Shown in pieces: positions 30,735 through 43,130 of a stretch of 64,000 bases of DNA (its first letter is position 1; each line of letters begins with the position of its first letter). Origin of the DNA: Brachionus koreanus. Its lineage: Eukaryota > Rotifera > Eurotatoria > Ploima > Brachionidae. The position numbers and the translations under genes are program-made. The stretch is taken from contig PJRA01000313.1 of assembly GCA_016987375.1 (NCBI GenBank), positions 811,163 to 875,162 on the forward strand, given 5' to 3'. The notes beneath the pieces are model-generated. The model did not search any database, had not been told where the DNA came from, and was given only the letters and a program-made list of their open reading frames with translations.

Positions 30735-32314
30735 TTTTTTTTTATTTACCACGGCAATATTCAACACAGGTACGAGTTCGTTTCGCACCTAGTCCAACAG
30801 GAAAACTTCACATAGGCGGTCTACGCACTGCTTTTTACAATTATCTTTTCGCCAAAAAATACAATGGAAAATTTTTGCTTCGCATTGAGGACACCGATCA
30901 AGAAAGACTTCAAACGGATTCGATTGAGAACATAATTTCCAGCTTGAAATGGGCAGGCATTGAGCCAGATTATGGTCCACATGTGTCTAAACTGGACGAT
31001 TCGGCTCAAGGCCGGCCCTGGCTTCAGTCGAAAAGACTTCATATTTACCATGAATATATTAAAATACTTTTAGACTCAGGAAAAGCCTATCACTGTTTTT
31101 GTGACGAAGCCAGGCTTAGTTTGTTGAAAAGAAATGCTGCGAGGCGACAAGAAAAACATAGCTATGACGGTAAATGCCGACATTTAAGCGCCGAATCTGT
31201 TCAAAAACTAATAGACCAGGACCAGCCATATGTTATCAGGTTCAAGCTTGAAGATAGAGATGTCTTTTTTTCCGACTTGACTACAGGAAGGCACAAAAGC
31301 AACCCTTATAAACAAGAGGGAGACTTTGTGTTGATCAAGTCAGACAAATTTCCCACCTATCATTTTGCCAATGTAGTCGATGATCACTTAATGGGTATAA
31401 CACATGTCCTGAGGGGCCAAGAATGGCAATTGTCCACTGCCAAGCATATTTTGCTTTACGAGGCTTTTGGATGGAAACATCCGGTTTACGCCCATTTACC
31501 TCTTATATGCAATAATGATGGCTCTAAAATAAGCAAGCGTCAAAATGACATTGATGTTTTGACATATAGAAAAAATGGATTTTTTCCACAAAGCATTCTT
31601 ACATATCTATCTACATTCGGTGGTGGAATTAAGATAAATGTGTTAGAGAAATTTTTTGACAATTATAAAAAAGTAGTTGAAAAATTGGTTGAAAATTTTG
31701 ATGAAAATCAAATGAGCTCCAGGCCTGTCAAATTAAACCCAGAGCTTTTGAACAATATTAATCGTAGGTTCATACGCCTGCGTCTTTGTTCTGACAAGAA
31801 AGAACGTCATGAAATGGCTAATGAGTTGAGAGAGCTTGTTAGAGAAAAATTCAATATTGAATCGGATAGCTTTTATTTGAATGAATCTTATTTGATTAAT
31901 GTGCTTAATTTGTGTCAAGACAGAATATTTACTCTCAAAGATCTGGTTCATGATGAGAAAAATAGTTTTTTATGGAGAGATATGTCTAATATTGACCATT
32001 TAATTAGTGACTCAATGCGATATAATTTAAAGTGTTTGGTGAAGGAAATTAAGCAATTTTTAAAGCAAAGTAATCAAGATTTCGAAAATACAAGTTTAAA
32101 TTCTAAATTTAAAAAAGAACTTAATGATTTGTTTAAAAAAAAACTTGAGCCCATTTCTCAAGATGGAACAAAGGTTAACTATTGGAAATTGAGCAGATTT
32201 TTACTCACTGGTCGGTTAGAAGGACCACCAGTTCTTGAAATTATTAATTTATTGGGAAAAGATAATACGATTTATAGGTTGAATATTGCTGAAAAAATTC
32301 TAAATAAAATTTAA
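30701..32314 (+). CDS. EARS2: Mitochondrial glutamyl-tRNA synthetase
   Basis: Class I aminoacyl-tRNA synthetase charging tRNA-Glu (and probably tRNA-Gln) in mitochondria. A single exon of 538 aa from the ATG at 30701 (another in-frame ATG lies at 30671); human EARS2 is 523. A basic, hydrophobic presequence (MYKKITAIKSLVFFYLPRQ) precedes VRFAPSPTGKLHIGGLRTAF (HIGH motif near residues 37-40). FLLRIEDTDQER, HCFCDEARL and FANVVDDHLMGITHVLRGQEW follow. The KMSKS equivalent is KISKR at 276-280. The start overlaps the end of COA4 by 34 bp in a different frame, so the two may share a transcript or use different starts. Confidence 0.93.
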   Translation: MYKKITAIKSLVFFYLPRQYSTQVRVRFAPSPTGKLHIGGLRTAFYNYLFAKKYNGKFLLRIEDTDQERLQTDSIENIISSLKWAGIEPDYGPHVSKLDDSAQGRPWLQSKRLHIYHEYIKILLDSGKAYHCFCDEARLSLLKRNAARRQEKHSYDGKCRHLSAESVQKLIDQDQPYVIRFKLEDRDVFFSDLTTGRHKSNPYKQEGDFVLIKSDKFPTYHFANVVDDHLMGITHVLRGQEWQLSTAKHILLYEAFGWKHPVYAHLPLICNNDGSKISKRQNDIDVLTYRKNGFFPQSILTYLSTFGGGIKINVLEKFFDNYKKVVEKLVENFDENQMSSRPVKLNPELLNNINRRFIRLRLCSDKKERHEMANELRELVREKFNIESDSFYLNESYLINVLNLCQDRIFTLKDLVHDEKNSFLWRDMSNIDHLISDSMRYNLKCLVKEIKQFLKQSNQDFENTSLNSKFKKELNDLFKKKLEPISQDGTKVNYWKLSRFLLTGRLEGPPVLEIINLLGKDNTIYRLNIAEKILNKI

Positions 32315-32656
32315 ATCACTTTTATTAATTTTTTATTACTATATTAATTAACGTTTTAATTAGAATAAATTAAAAATATTATATAATTTATAAAAAATAA
32401 TTGAAATGATGCTCTCTTTTGTATAAATTCAAATTATTCAGTAATAATTTTCAGAATGAAAACCATTACTTGATGCATACTTTTTATTGATTCAATTGAA
32501 AAATTAAGAGTTTGAAAATTAGGAAATAACATTTTATTTATTCTAGATTTTGAAAAAATTATTGAAAAATTTAATAAAAAGGATAATTTTTAAATGGGAA
32601 TAGAAAAAAAGTATATATTTAATAAACCAAATTAAAGTGTAAACTTTGCGGAAAAA

Positions 32657-32842
32657 ATGAATGTTGATCAATTGAGCTATGACCAAAAAGCACTCCGCAA
32701 TATGACTGTTGGCTCATTAGGTAATCAAAACAAACAATATATGACATACACTTATTCAAACAAAGACAACATTGATCAAGATGTTTCATCCAATATGTCT
32801 GTGAGGTCGAATGCAAGTCAAAACTCTTTTTTTGTCATTTAA
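32657..32842 (+). CDS. Possible small protein, 61 aa, unrecognised
   Basis: An ATG-started frame with composition unlike the surrounding A/T noise: polar, Asn/Gln/Ser/Asp-rich, with repeated YxYS-like and SNMSVRSNASQNS stretches. A TATA-like gtatatattta lies about 45 nt upstream (near 32610). No signal peptide, no domain and no relative that I know. It could be a real small gene, an exon of a larger one, or chance. Confidence 0.35.
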   Translation: MNVDQLSYDQKALRNMTVGSLGNQNKQYMTYTYSNKDNIDQDVSSNMSVRSNASQNSFFVI

Positions 32843-33370
32843 AAAACCTCTAGATCAAGATCAATTGATTTGACTTTAAATTTGTGTTGTATATTTTCAA
32901 ATTTTTTCTTCTTTTTTTTTACTGACTTGGATTAATTATTTTTTTTGATTTCTTACCAAAAATTTTGAAGAGAAAATTAAAGATGCAATTTTTTATTCAC
33001 AAATTCTTAATTTACTTAATTAAATTTTTTTTTAAATGTTGCACATTCAAATTATTATATTTTTTCTTTAATAAAATAGTTTTTATTTACAAAAAATTCG
33101 AAAAATATTTAGATATTTTGTTTTGGTGTATTTAAATTATTTTTAAGTTCTATGAGTCATATTTTATGAAATTTTTTTCTATAATAAAAAGATATTTTAA
33201 GCATCAAATGTTTAAAAATAATTTATTTAAGATATAATTCATTGAAAAAATAAAACTAAATAATTAATGCATTAAAAAAATATAATATTAATATAAATTC
33301 TTTTAAATAAAATAATTAATTGAAAAAAGTTATTTGATAAATTCTTTTTAATGAATTAAAATATTTGTTA
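32843..33370. other. Intergenic, no gene seen
   Basis: A/T-rich spacer before tRNA-Leu with no feature visible. Confidence 0.5.
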
Positions 33371-33453
33371 GCCCGGGTGGCCGAGTGGTTAAGGCGTTGG
33401 ACTTAAGATCCAATTCACGAATGTGAGCATGGGTTCGATCCCCATCCCTGGCA
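33371..33453 (+). tRNA. tRNA-Leu (anticodon UAA)
   Basis: 83 nt with the long variable arm of a class II tRNA. Anticodon arm TTGGA-CTTAAGA-TCCAA gives TAA. The D arm GGCCGAGTGGTTAAGGC and T arm ATGGG-TTCGATC-CCCAT are intact. The acceptor stem GCCCGGG/CCCTGGC has a C-T mismatch at 4:69. A T-run follows after about 5 nt. Confidence 0.93.
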
Positions 33454-33724
33454 GTTAATTTTTTGCATAAATATCACTTCAAATTTAATTACGTAAAAAA
33501 AAAAGAGAAAATTATTCTAGATTCTAAAATAAAACAAAATTATCATATGTTACCTTTTCCGTAAGCCAACGTTTTTGTTTTACAACATAAAGAAAACAAT
33601 TTAGAAAAAGCTCTCTTAAAATCTTTTAAATTTTGCATAATTCTTATTTTAGTAAAAATCTCGAATAAAAAATGTATTTTTCATAGATAAAACGTAGACA
33701 GAATTAAAATAAACTCATTTAAGC

Positions 33725-34372
33725 ATGCTTGGCTCAAGAGTTGTTTATATTTGTGACAAAGCAGTTCAAACTGATAGAGAATCCATTGACCGGCAAAAGA
33801 GCTTTTATCTTGACTATTTCACATGCAAGGAATACAATAAAAAAGTATTAAATTTGAAATTAATTAAGATAAATTTATTAATTTAATTTAAAAAAATTAG
33901 TTAGTCAAAAAATTAAATCAAGCTAATAAGATAAATAATGATTTGAAAAATAAACTAGATGATATAAAAATCAACTTTGATGATGGACTTTATAGAAACA
34001 AAAATGGTGAATTTTTTTTTTGAAGTAAATTTTGAATTTTTTTAATTAATTTCAGATATTGACAGAGCCATAAATGAACCAGGGCATTCAAGAATTTTAA
34101 GCCAAAATTTGGTAGATGAACTTGGCAGAGCTAATGATAAGGAACAAATTAAACAAATTGGTAATCAAATATTAAAACAAATGGACACATTATTAGAAAA
34201 AAGTGAAAATTTTCGAATTAAAAATGATAAAATGTTGGAATTGATGTCCAATTTAAAAACTGATGATAATGGACGGTAAAAAAATAATATAAAAATTTCA
34301 ATTTTCAATTTATGAGATTTTTTTATTAGCCAAAAAGATACTCGCAATGTTGTATATAAAGAATTTATTTAA
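33725..34372 (+). CDS. Unrecognised 162-aa coiled-coil protein in four exons
   Basis: Four short exons (33725-33844, 33901-34006, 34056-34275 and 34330-34372) with GT-AG introns of 49-56 nt and phases that close in frame give 162 aa. The start is MLGSRVVYICDKAVQTDRES; the second exon is LVKKLNQANKINNDLKNKLD; the third has GHSRILSQNLVDELGRAND and a helical run ending LELMSNLKTD; the end is RNVVYKEFI. Heptad-like Leu/Ile spacing from about residue 40 to 145 suggests a coiled coil. No family was recognised. The matching intron sizes and uninterrupted frame argue that the gene is real. Confidence 0.65.
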
Positions 34373-34914
34373 ATCATCTTCATTCCATTTAGCTTTAACT
34401 TAAATAGCTACTTATTTTATTTTTTCAATAAATTTCTAGAATCAAAAATCTAGTTTAAGATTTTTATTGTCTATAACAAATTTTATTGTTAATAAGCGGA
34501 AATATTCTTTTAAATATTTTTAATTTAAAATTATAATTTATTACTGCAAGGTAACAAAAGGCAAATTTTAAAATCAATAAAATATTTAGAAAATTTGGTA
34601 AAAAATTTTCAAACAGTTTTATTAAATTAACTTTTTCCCTATTGTAAAACAGCAAACATATTAATTAACTTATCCGTATAAATTAAATTCAACTTATCTC
34701 ATTGATTTGGAATTGAAAAAAAATTATTTGTTATAGTAATTATTCGTCATCATCACCAAAAAAAAATGATATTTTTTGTTTTTATTTTATAATTCTGACA
34801 ACAGTTTTATTTTGTAAATTTATAATTTTTTTATTTTTCGAATTTTAAGAATAAAAGGTTTATTTAATTATACCTTGGTTATGCTTTCTGGAAATCTGAA
34901 TTCCATATCTTTAT

Positions 34915-35120
34915 TTTATCATTTTTTTTTGACCCTATTCTATCCTAGTGGATAATAAGGAGAAGCTCATCTTCTTTTCAAGTACCTTTTTGAGCAACAG
35001 CTCCGATCTGACACAGAGGATACTGCATCGAGATGATCATCTACACTGAAAATTTTACCCAGTCGAAACCGGTCCCCCATTTTTTGATGAAAGGGGTTTA
35101 AAACATGCGCCCCGTATTGT
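34915..35120. repeat. Dispersed repeat, intact reference copy
   Basis: It shares tatcctMgYggataat, tttgagcaacRgctccRatc, gcatcKagatgatcatYtac and ccctRtcgaaac with 43131-43195 plus 43658-43800. Here the two halves are contiguous. Element class is unknown, and no coding frame is visible. Confidence 0.6.
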
Positions 35121-36084
35121 AGAGATACTTTGAAGATTTTTATTAATAATTATATTTGTTAGAAAAAATCAAAATTATGCAGTTATAAAAAATACTAACA
35201 ACTCTTTAGGTTTGATGGAAAATGTGGTGTCCACCACAGATGATTATTTATATATTTATTATTTATGTAAGAGTCAAGTTATTTATGACATCTATTTATT
35301 TTACTTTGTACTAATTTATTTATGCATGTGCTCGGTCACGCTACCAGCATACGACAGTGATGCGGCGTGAATGGTTATATATTGTGGGACGCTAATCAGA
35401 AATGGAGTTTTTTTCTAGTGAAGCGAAAAGAATAAAACGTTTAAGAAAGAAAAAAGCTATTCTTTTCTTTAGCCTCGAAAGAGCAACTTCACAGAAAATA
35501 TGCTGCTTAAAGCATATCATTTCATTTTTTACCATTCACACAGTGATTTAATTTTTCTCAAAATATTAAAAGTCATTTTACTTCAAGGAAGTTTTCAATT
35601 TTTTCCTTTTTCTTGTTACGACATTTTCCAATATTTGAACTTTTTGAACCGCCATTTTTAGCAAACATTTGATCAAAAAGCAATTCGAAGAAAAAAAAAA
35701 TTTGAAAGAAAATTCATATTTTCTTAAAACTAGAGTTCAAAATCTGTATATTTTGAAAAAAAAAGAATTTATACAAATGCACTTTTTTTTATTTGAATTA
35801 AAAAAATTGCATATTTTTTATTTTAAACAAGCTGATTTTTAATCATTTTTTAATCTAAATACCAGCAAGTATATTTTATCAAAAATCAATTTTTTTTCAA
35901 ATGAAAATTTAAGCTTTTTTCTGTCAAAAGATGTAATAAAAATTTCCAAATTTTTATTTTTGTTTTTTTTGTTAAATGACCATTTTTGGACTAAATTAAA
36001 TTAGCTTTTATTAATTTAATTGAAATATTAAAATAAATAAATGATAATTAAAACTTTTAAATCATATTTAAATTTGCACCAGGT

Positions 36085-36260
36085 TTAAAAAACACTAAAT
36101 AACATCAAAATGGACTTTAAAAAACTTCTTTTTTTTATTCTTATTTCTAAAAAAAAACAAAAACATATATATAAAGTAATTCACAGACATAGTATGTTAT
36201 AACCGGTGCATGACACTAACTGTGCCATTTATATGTATTCAAAAAACTAAACTAAACTAA
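36085..36260. repeat. Dispersed ~170-bp repeat, uninterrupted copy
   Basis: Contiguous counterpart of the split repeat at 6090-6186 plus 7424-7535. The right half (cacagacatagta to actgtgccatttatat and attcaaWaaactaaac) also matches 21700-21795 and 49955-50055. It may be a SINE or the 3' end of a retrotransposon. Confidence 0.65.
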
Positions 36261-37079
36261 ACTTTTTTTTTACTTTTAGTTAAATCGAAATGAAGGATGA
36301 AAATTTTATAAATTTTAGACCCATTTAATAAGCAATTTTTGATTACAGGCAAATTTAAAATCCTTAGTCTACTTTTAATATAACTAAAAAATAAAAAAGT
36401 TAAAAAATTTTCATAATATTCTACTCAAAAAGTCTAATTTATTGTTATAAATTTTTTTTAATCTGTCTCATTTTTATATTTATAAAATTATATAAATATT
36501 TATTTTTAAAAAATAAATAATAATCTTAAATCTTAAAAAAATCTTCTTCTAATCAATTCGAAAGATCAACTAGAACAAAATATTTAGAAAAAATAAGAAT
36601 TTTAATTTTAAAAAACTTCAACCGACTGTTAGACAAGTTAAAATAAATTTTCAGCCTATTAAACTTTAAAATTTTAGTAATTTAAAAATAAATGAAAATT
36701 AAAAAAAATTCGAACATTGAGAGTTTTTTTGCTTTTGAAGAAGGTTTTAAAATTAATTGAAATAATAAAAAAATGTTTAAGTAAATGAATCATTTTCAAT
36801 CTAGAAGTTTTCAAATTAAAATTATTTTGAATTTGATAAAGAAAAAATGTCAAATCAACAATAAAGGTTCTACTAATTTTGACACACAAAATGAATCAAA
36901 AATAACAACACAAAATTTTAAAAATATTCTTTAACTCAAAAGCTTTCAAATGAATGCATGCAAAGCTTAAAAACTAGCAGAGAAAAAAAAAAAAACTTTA
37001 TTGTTTATTTCATATGAAAATTGTGTGAATAAGGCTTTTTTGGGTATTTGCTAAAGAAAACAAAATAAATTTGATTTAG

Positions 37080-40000
37080 ATGACAGACGGACCGGGATCG
37101 CAAGAAATTCTCTTCATAGACGATTTTAATCATAGCACCATCGACTTACAATGGGATCACATAAAATTCGACCATTCGATTCTAGTCGACCAAATCCGCA
37201 TTTTACCAGACAATTTTTCTATTCAACTGAGCGACCGAAGTGAGCACCGAGGCGGCACAACGCCTTCTAAATTTCATGTAGACTTTTTTTCCAACAATCT
37301 GCACAGAACAGACACAGAGAGTTCGTGCTTGGAAAAGCTTGGCTCGCTCAATTATGAAGAAAACAGTCGCGACACCTTTATGCTCAAAACGTCGAGTATT
37401 CCAACAGACTGGCTAGTAGTTGCAGGCTCATATAAAAACCTCAGCATTGTCGTAATCGGAAGGAAAATGCAGAAAAGTTCACCCACTCTAGCTAAGCTAA
37501 ACCAAATACCCATAGTTCGAAGCGGCATTCCAAATTCTGTAAATGGAAAATTTCCGTCATTGATCAGACACAATCAGAGACATCATCCATATGCAAAGCC
37601 ACATCAGCCAATTGTCAAAATAACCAAAGAGGAAAATAGTGAAGAGAATAAAATTGAGATCGAGTTGGCTGATAACTCGGAAATTCAAGACGAAATGGAG
37701 GATAAAAGCGAGTCTTCAATAGTGAAATTTTATTTAAATTTGGACGAGTGTCAAGATGAAAAGGAAATTTTGATGACTCAAATTTCTACAACAAAAATGG
37801 AAAATTTAAATTCAAATTTTGATCTGATTAAATTTCGCCTTGAAAAGAAAACAAAAAAAAACAACCCCAAATTGGACGGCCTCAATTTTGATTTAATATT
37901 TTTAATTGAAAATCTCAACCAAAGTATGCTGGACTATTTGCCCGGCTTTAAAAATCAAATACACCAAATGCTCAAAAGTTCAGATATAAAAAATCACAAT
38001 TTGATATTTAAATTGTGCAAAAATTTACATTATAAATATTCAAAATTTTTAATCGATCAAGCATTGGATGTGTCGACACTTATAGTCGATCTAGTCTCGT
38101 TCTATATGCAACAAGGCTTCTACTATCAATTGTTTAAGCTGATTAATTGGCTGAATTTAACATTGAACTCGGCAAAATCGGTGGAAAATTTTGTTGAAAA
38201 AAATTATCAAAGACTTGTCAAACAATTTGAATCAATGACCAACATGAGCTCAAGGCTGACCAGTGCTGTTGGCCGATTATTGCTCAAAATTCAATTCAAT
38301 CAAAATTTAAACAATTTAAGCTCAATGTGCAACAACAATTTTAACTTGGCTAATTTGAATAGTGTTAAATGTGTGTATGAATCAATTGTTGCCTATGTAC
38401 AGCAGAACATATTAACTCATAATGACTCTTTATTATTTCCAATAGAGCCAATATTTTCAAACAAATATTCACTAAATAAAGAAATTTTTAATTTTTTTGA
38501 TGAAAAAAATTTTTTTAAAAACATCTTATCCATTTGGTCAATGAATGACAATTCATTTAATTGTTTAATAGATAGGTTTATGGGCGACTTATTTCTACCA
38601 AGTGTGTTCAATGGTCACAGCTTTGGACCCATAGAATATTTGTGCAATAATGCCCAATTGTTCAATTCAATTATGGACACTTGTTCGCACCAGACCAGTG
38701 TGATGTCGAGCATCAGCTATTCGGTGCATTTAATAGACCTGTTCGAACAGTTCATGGAACAATTTAATTGTGTGAAAAAGAGCAGACAAGAAATGGAACA
38801 TTTTGCGGCAGTCAATTTTGTCCAAGAGATTAATTTTATTCTAAATGAAAGAGCTGAATTTTTGACCAATTTTCTCAGTCAACCAGACGGAAATTTCAAC
38901 AACAAATATTTTCGCTGCTTGCTCGAATTCTTCGAGTATTTAATTGAGGACAATTTGAACAGTAATTTAAGATGCTATGCTATGAATTCGATAACAAATA
39001 TTCTGTGCACATTGTGCTCGACTAACCTAAACTGGACGGTGGCGGCGCCCAAGGACTACTCGCTTTTAAAAAAACTCTACAAGCTAAGCTCTCATCTGTT
39101 TAACAATTTAATTATGACCAGTCTGAAGCCGTCTAGTGAGCGCAATCAGTCCTATTTTAAGCTAATAGACAAACTTAAATTAATTATATCCGTACTGGAG
39201 CCCTTTTACAGCTACAAAGATGGTGACAAAAACTTCCTCAACTACATTATTGACTCGTTTCGTGAGCAAATAGACAAAAATATGAGCCAATATCTGGCCA
39301 AGTATGTTCAAAATCCGACACAAGCTCTCAACTATTTAAATGGCAACATAACTCAAATAGTTATGCTGCGCAATGCGCTCAAGCCGTGTCGTCAAAGTGA
39401 CAAACTTGGAAAAAAAATAATCCTTGGCAATTTAATAAACAGAAATTTGTGTCATTTGTTGGCTAATTTTTTATCTCGCCTAAATGACTATGTTACTTTT
39501 TACCGGGCTAAATGTGACTTAAAAAAATCATGCAAATTGGCCATTCTAATCGAGCCATGTGTCTGGCTAATTAAAATAATCATACTCAATTTATTCAAAG
39601 TCCAACAGGCCAAATTTGATGATTTTTATGTGGCCGAAATTTTGCTCGACATGCTGCCCAATTTGAGTCACGTGATCGAACAAGTGCAGTCTACTAAAGC
39701 CGATTTGTTTGAAGTTGTTGCTGTTTACTACAAGTTTAAGACAAAAAAAACACTCGATCTAATCAGCAGGTTTATGTTGAAAAAGCCCGAAAATCAGGCA
39801 TGTGGCCTTGAGCTATTTGACATGTGTCTTAACACAGCACCAGTACTACTAAATCAGCTCAAATCGCTTTTCAAAGAGAACACTCACAGCTATTTAATTG
39901 AGGAAAATGCTCCCAAGGGTTCAACTTGTGCTCGCATGGTCAAAATAATGTGTCTTAGTGTTGAATTGAGACCTTTGTTTTTGAGTATATGCAAAAAATT

Positions 40001-42312
40001 GGCTAGCAAAGATTTTTTGAAAATTTTTTTCGATTTTCTAATTGAGCTTATTGGAGAAATAAAGCTCAATTTGAATCTAAATGAAGTTGAATCATTTAGA
40101 AAACAAGAAATAGCTCCCAAAGAGGACTATTTGTACGACGTCGAATCGGCACCATTTGAAGAAACAAGTCATCAATTCACTCAAATGAATTTGAATGAAT
40201 ACAACATATTTTTGGTTAAAAAATTTGTTTTTGTCACCAAATTTGTGATCCACTTTGTCAACGAAATAGATCGAAAATTGCTTTTAGATTTGTTCCAGTC
40301 CGAACCTGTCATTTCAGCCGGGTCGTTAGTAAGCTCTAGTCCAATTTACTCTGATTTTGTTCCCGGTCTACTGCGCTATTTTAATCAAATTGATTTTAAT
40401 GTTAAAAACTCGGCAGCTGTTCACGAATTGTGCCGCATTCAAGAAGCCATTCTGGACCTAATCTACTTGTTCATTGATACTTTAGATCAATCATTTGTTG
40501 CCAAAATATTGGTCGATCACTTGGGCATGAGCCGGATTAGCCATCCGCAAGTAGACATTAAATGTCTTAGGTGTCTAATTCACCTTCCAAATAAACAAGA
40601 AATAATAAAGTGTCATTTTAATAATCTAAATTATTTGATTAATTTTATAAACGAACTGGCTGCCAGAATAAAAGATTTGGGTTTCAATGAAGTTGTTAAA
40701 ATGATGAATAGCTTTTATGTGTACATGAAGGTGTTGATTGTGACGGTGATGGAAAGCGGCAATAGGCAAAAGTTGTGGACTCTATTCAATTGGAGTGAGA
40801 AAAATTCCAATGACAGTCTCATCGATTCCATTTCAATGTCTTCTAGCTCTTTAAATGGCAGTCTGTTGCATTGCATTATAAATTTGGACAAAAGCTTAGA
40901 AAATTTTCATTTTAAACTCAAAGATGATGAGTGTAAAAAAAAATTTAAAACAATTATCAATCAATCTAGTAGTTTTATAAAATATTTGAATGAATTGGAT
41001 TGTAAAATTTTAGCTTTTTTTGGTGAAACAAAATTAGAGGCCGAGTGTGTCGATGAGCTCGAGCATATTGTGGATTTGGAACTTGAAATGGACAAGCTAA
41101 ACGAAGAGCTGCTAATGCATGACAAAGAATTGTTTAAAAAATTAAGGTCTAATTCAGAAGAGGTGAGTTTCCAGTGCCAGCCCACAGAGGAGTTTGACGA
41201 AAAGGTAGTCAAGTCAAAGAGTCCGGATATGATCAACACTAGAACAGGTATTAGATACAAGGCGCCCATGAGAGGCGGGCACAGCAACTCTAACAGCAGA
41301 CCCATACCTAGTTCAACTAGCGTTCCGGTTATTTCTCATTTAGGGTCGCAAAACTCCAGTCTTATAAGAACCGATTCGTTCAGGTCTCGGCCTCAAAACA
41401 CCAGCCGGCCTCCTTCTTTGCATGTGGACGACTTTTATCGAATTGAACAGCAACAGAAACAGCTTAACAACTCGACTGCTGATCCTCCAATAAATATTAA
41501 TGATAGCCAGCTCAGTCACAACAATTCAGCTGATATTAATTACGAGGAATTGACTGTTAAAACAAATGATAGCTTTGAGAGTAAAAGTTTTAGTTCAATT
41601 AGTCCACAAGTTAAAAATTTGAACACTTTATCTGTAAATATGAAATCACCTTTGGTTACTGCAAATCAACCAAGCTCAACTCAATACATCAATCAATCTC
41701 TTGTCAAAATACAAACTGTCCAAAATCAATACAATTTGAACCAAATGTAATTTTTTATTTAATTAATTCTTTTTAAACAACAGAGATGTTTTAAAAAAAT
41801 AAGAAGATTTTATTTCATTAAAAATATAAAAATTCGATTTTTTTCAATGATATTTAGTGAAAAATTTAAAAAATTTTTTTTCAAATCTACAAAAAAATTT
41901 AAGAAAAACTAATATTTTGTTTTAATTTAGTTCCCAGTATAATAACAATAATGATATGAGTAGATTTAACTATGCCGGAAGTCATGAATTGAATAGTGTT
42001 TACACAGGAGAGAATATTTCTCAGCTATCTCCTGGACAAATGCATCATCAACAGATTCACCCAATGCAAAACCAAATCTATAACAATAACTTCCGATTTG
42101 CGCCATCAATGCAAAATCGAGGCAATAATCCAGCTCATTCCTTGCACATGTAAAAACAGAATAGTTTTAAAAAAAAATTAAAATAACTTTTTTTCTTTGA
42201 AAGGATGAGGGGTGGACTTAGACGAGGAAACACTTTCTCAAATTTTAATCAACTAGGTCAAAATCAAAATTTTACAAATGGCAATAATTATAATAGACCA
42301 CCGTATCATTAG
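37080..42312 (+). CDS. VIRMA: Virilizer, m6A methyltransferase complex scaffold
   Basis: Large nuclear scaffold of the METTL3-METTL14-WTAP-virilizer complex that directs mRNA N6-adenosine methylation and affects splicing. Three exons (37080-41746, 41931-42149 and 42204-42312) give 1664 aa; human VIRMA is 1812. The N-terminus carries the family signature: EILFIDDFNHSTIDLQW, FHVDFFSNNL, LEKLGSLNYEEN and WLVVAGSYKNLSIVVIG. An acidic linker follows, then a very long helical (ARM-like) body, then a Ser/Asn/Gln-rich tail. The short last exons encode an Asn/Gln/Pro-rich end with the RG-rich RGGLRRGN, typical of RNA-associated proteins. The long first exon is unusual in this window. A polyadenylation-like ttaataaac lies near 42495. 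Confidence 0.92.
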
Positions 42313-42789
42313 CTAGCTGCGATGAGCTTTTTTTTTTATAATTTCCAATTCTTTAAGTCACTTTGTTATTTATTTAAATTGTTTTGCTTTTTTTTTTTTG
42401 ATTTTTGAATTGTTTACGTGTGCATTGTTGTTTCTTTTTGATATACTCGTTGGTTCTTTTACAATTAACAACCATATTTAATCATCGAACAAACGTTTAA
42501 TAAACATTATTAAATTTAATTTAAAAAATATTTAAATTTTGTGCTATTTGTTTTAAGTGATAATTTATGTAAGAATAACTGTAATTTAGATAACTTATGA
42601 CATTGACTTTAATAAAATTTCCGTCCATTTTAAATTAATAAATTATTCAAATAGTTTTTCGTTATATTTTTAAATATTTTATTGCAAAAATATTAAAAAA
42701 TTAAAATTTAATAATTTAAAATATCTGTGAAATTATTATAGTTTACAAACAAATGTATTTTCATGTTAAAATTAAAATTAATACTGTGC

Positions 42790-43130
42790 ACCTGCCTGGA
42801 TCCTTATTTAAAGATAGATATCCTAATTAATAAAATTAAATAGACTTGAACAAGTATAAAGACGAACAACGAAACTTGTAAAGCATCAACAAAATGTAAA
42901 GCAACGCGAAACTTTCTATCAAACCAAGGAGTGAACAAATGGAATGTGTTGCCAACGTCGGTTGTCACAGCAAGTTCGACCAACCTGTTCAAAAACAGAC
43001 TGGACATTGTCGGTAGAAACAAAAAAATGAAAAGTGTACTATAGCGGGACTACGCTAGTCTTCCTGCTTTGTCATTTTAGATTAACAAAATTTGACCATA
43101 GAATACTAGCTATTATTAATAATTATCCCT
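42790..43130 (+). mobile_element. LINE fragment: C-terminal RT end and 3' UTR
   Basis: The plus-strand frame around 42905-43025 reads FLSNQGVNKWNVLPTSVV followed by TNLFKNRLDIVGRN, the conserved end of CR1/Jockey-type ORF2 proteins (xVNxWNxLPxxVV...FKxRLD). It then runs into a 3' untranslated stretch shared with 16510-16640 and ends in an (att)n-like tail. Confidence 0.75.

Larger units (their letters stand above)
34373..37079. other. Intergenic with dispersed repeats
   Basis: About 2.7 kb without a gene. It contains a repeat at about 34915-35120 shared with 43131-43800, a more balanced stretch at 35220-35440 of unknown nature (ctcggtcacgctaccagcat), and an uninterrupted copy of the repeat at 36085-36260. 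Confidence 0.55.

Noticed and set aside
40961..41305. 114-codon minus-strand frame
   Set aside because: Antisense shadow of the virilizer exon; Ser/Leu-rich because of the host codons.
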